Source: Krasilnikovozyma curviuscula (Eukaryota; Basidiomycota; Tremellomycetes; Cystofilobasidiales; Mrakiaceae). Taken from it: DNA of 21,376 nt. The notes under the pieces were generated by a model that saw only the letters and a program-made list of their open reading frames with translations, was not told the DNA's origin and did no database searches. Location of the stretch: contig MVAQ01000312.1 in the NCBI GenBank assembly GCA_014825775.1, positions 1 to 21,376 on the forward strand. The letters run 5' to 3'. Position numbers and translations under genes: made by a program. Shown one piece after another: positions 19,411 to 21,376 of this stretch. The stretch's first letter is position 1, and each line of letters opens with the position of its first letter.

Positions 19411-19779
19411 CTTTAGATGGGCGACTGTACTTGTAGGATTAGTTCACCGACATTGTTGCGATACCCAAAGTATTTCTGGTCGCGCTAGAGCAAACTCAGT
19501 TGGAATTTTAGGAGTGCTCGATACAACTCTAATTCCTATCCCAAAGAACCCTCCTTCCATGTTGTTGGAAACAAGGATATGTTTTTCCTGATTTTTTTCT
19601 TGCGTTTGCACAATGTTTTCGTCGCTGTGTTGTCGGCGTAACAACTCCGCCTTTGACAGCCAATAACCATTCACAAGGTCGTCAAGACTCTATAGGGCAA
19701 TATAATTGACTCATATTCAGCCCAGTGGTGAAGAAGAACTCGTGTTTAGGCTGTGTTAGGCCTTCTTACAAGGGTCAGA
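19411..19779. promoter_or_regulatory. Intergenic region before the Zn2Cys6 factor
   Basis: These 369 bp hold the 3' UTR of the NIPA-type gene and the promoter or 5' leader of the transcription factor. Short open frames on both strands have no domain support. Confidence 0.45.
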
Positions 19780-21376
19780 ATGGATTCTGGTAAACGAACC
19801 AACGATCAGGAACTCGAACCGACCAAAAAAAGGTCGAGAGTTGGTGATGAGGATAACCAGCTGGTATCGTCGAGTACAGGGGGTGGACTGGGTTCAGAGT
19901 TAGGTGGATCAGCCAGGGGTGAGCTGGTGGAAAAAGACAGCCTCGCTGCCCTCTCGAAAGCAGCAGCTCTGCATCTGCTTGAAAGCCAACCCTCGAACAA
20001 CGGAAACGTGAATGCTGCAATAGCAGGTGGGAATACTACGGGAGCTGGTGTGAGCGCCGGGTGAGCTTCATTTATTGCTGACTTGGCAGATTTTTTTTCG
20101 TCGAAACACGTCCTGACCTCGCGGCTTTTTCCCACCTCTGATGTTTCTATGCGTAGTCACAGCAACAATTACAGACCGGGTAGTGTTGGAAATGGGGTGG
20201 AATTGTCTGGCCAAATTGAAGCTGCAGGAGGATACCCCCATTGGGCTGCAAATGCTGCTGTCAAATTTCCCGTGAGTTTATTTTTTTCTCCCGTTTATGG
20301 TCCCGATCCTGTCAATCCTGACATTTCTTCGTCTTCGTAATTACACTGGAAAAGGATGGAGCAGCAGATGTATCTCAGAGCTATATGACACATGCACCCT
20401 TAGCAACAGCTCACATCAACAGCCGCCCTTCGTCCGGCTCGCCGTACCACTTCATGGCTTCGAACAGCATTACACCATCTCACCTCCCCCATCTACCAAC
20501 ACATCAACCTTACACTGCAGGATACCCTTTACCAGCTTATACTCCCCACGTTCAATCGCATACCCTCGGCCATCCACATAACGCCTCGTCCGGCCCTTCC
20601 TCTTTAGCCAATGATACCCCACCGCCAGCACCTGAAGTGAGGAAGAAGCGAGCATACAAGTGCAGAGGTATTCATGCTTGTTTAACGTGCAAGGCTCGTA
20701 AAGTCAAAGTATGTCCCCGTTTGCTTCGTCCTGGTTTACCAACGCCGCTGACAAAGTTCCCAATGTTTTTCTTGTCTTTTTCTTCTCATTATCCAAATCC
20801 TGCCATGTCTAACCACAACAGTGTGACCAACAAATGCCAGCATGTGGCAAATGCGTTAAATCCAACCGAAAGTGAGTTCAATGATAAATTGAATGACGCG
20901 AAAACCAGTTGCGCTGGCGCTAACCTGACCCGACATTGCGCTCCTTCAAAGCTGTGTTTACGACTTGTCACTTCGACGAGAGGCCCTTCCACACGTCAAA
21001 GCAAAGTATGCCACTTTCCATTTTGTTTCTCTTGCGTCAATTCCCGCTCTTAACATTCTGTTTGTTCCTTCAGACTTGCGCTCGAAGCATCAAAACCTCA
21101 AAAATCGAAAGCTCCCAAGGCGAAGAAGGCGCCATCTCCTGTTGTTGAGGCCACGGTGGATACTGATGTCAAAGAGGAAGAACAGGAAGCAGAGTCGTCA
21201 TCCGTCTCGCTAGCACCACAACAGCCGTCATTCCAACCTCAACAACACCACCAACCTCAGCAGTGGTCACAGCCGGTCTGGCCGCATTTTTCGAACACTG
21301 GAAGTTTCCACAACGGGTCCCCGTTCCCACCCCCTCCTTCCTCCCAGGCACTTCAACAACAATACCAAGGCTACCC
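19780..21376 (+). CDS. Gal4-type Zn2Cys6 transcription factor (3' partial)
   Basis: Nuclear DNA-binding regulator, cut by the right edge. Exons: 19780-20060, 20157-20271, 20355-20708, 20822-20871, 20952-21005, 21074-beyond 21376. The binuclear zinc cluster is complete: Cys241, 244, 251, 258, 261, 268 in the spacing C-x2-C-x6-C-x6-C-x2-C-x6-C (CLTCKARKVK, then CDQQMPACGKC, then NCVYD), preceded by a basic RKKRAYKCRG. It is split over three exons, with introns after CKARKVK and within the Asn codon before the last Cys. The N terminus has a basic nuclear signal (TKKRSR) and long Ser/Gly/Pro/His-rich, disordered sequence; after the cluster come Lys-rich then Gln/Pro-rich stretches, usual for activation regions. 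No middle homology domain is reached within the window. The acceptor of exon 3 (AAAAG at 20354) is the first AG after a CTGAC branch site but lacks a pyrimidine directly before it. Regulated pathway unknown. Confidence 0.88.

Noticed and set aside
1..21376. A secondary-metabolite cluster around the TRI101-like gene, or a new defence or mobile system
   Set aside because: Neighbours are conserved housekeeping or transport genes in mixed orientation; no synthase, cyclase, P450, transposase or terminal repeats were seen.

Overview
This is a eukaryotic nuclear window, almost certainly from a basidiomycete fungus. Every large gene is cut by several short introns (mostly 50-110 nt, about 46 in total). 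Donors are mostly GTRAGT-like, acceptors are YAG-type, and CTRAY-like branch sites can often be seen. Micro-exons of 11-19 nt occur. The proteins are fungal types: LEU5 carrier, Zn2Cys6 factor, MIP channel, DMAC1/Dmo2 and a SHNi-TPR histone chaperone. I cannot fix the class; intron density fits Tremellomycetes or Pucciniomycotina. No RNA genes, CRISPR arrays, insertion sequences or phage genes were seen. All exon boundaries below were worked out by hand from splice signals, reading-frame continuity and family motifs.

Layout, left to right: (1) GET3 on the minus strand, with its 3' end beyond the left edge; (2) a BAHD/TRI101-like O-acyltransferase on minus; (3) a 1.3 kb divergent spacer holding a degenerate duplicated segment; (4) a single-domain MetE-like (YxjG type) methyltransferase on plus, with a candidate mitochondrial leader exon; (5) a NASP/Sim3/Hif1-type histone chaperone on plus; (6) an unassigned acidic, Ser-rich, probably nuclear protein on plus with one long intron; (7) a small DMAC1/Dmo2-family membrane protein on plus; (8) LEU5-type mitochondrial CoA carrier on minus; (9) ankyrin-repeat protein on minus; (10) aquaglyceroporin on minus; (11) a 0.67 kb divergent promoter with an orphan exon-like frame; (12) NIPA-type magnesium transporter on plus; (13) a Gal4-type Zn2Cys6 factor on plus, cut by the right edge.

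This is an ordinary gene-dense fungal chromosome segment, not an operon or an obvious biosynthetic cluster. Three neighbours point to mitochondria (DMAC1-like, LEU5 and possibly the MetE-like enzyme), but nothing shows co-regulation. The item most worth checking is the candidate leader exon at 4473-4526. It would fuse an Arg/Ser/Phe-rich, acid-free peptide in frame to the MetE-like enzyme through an intron that ends exactly at the annotated ATG.
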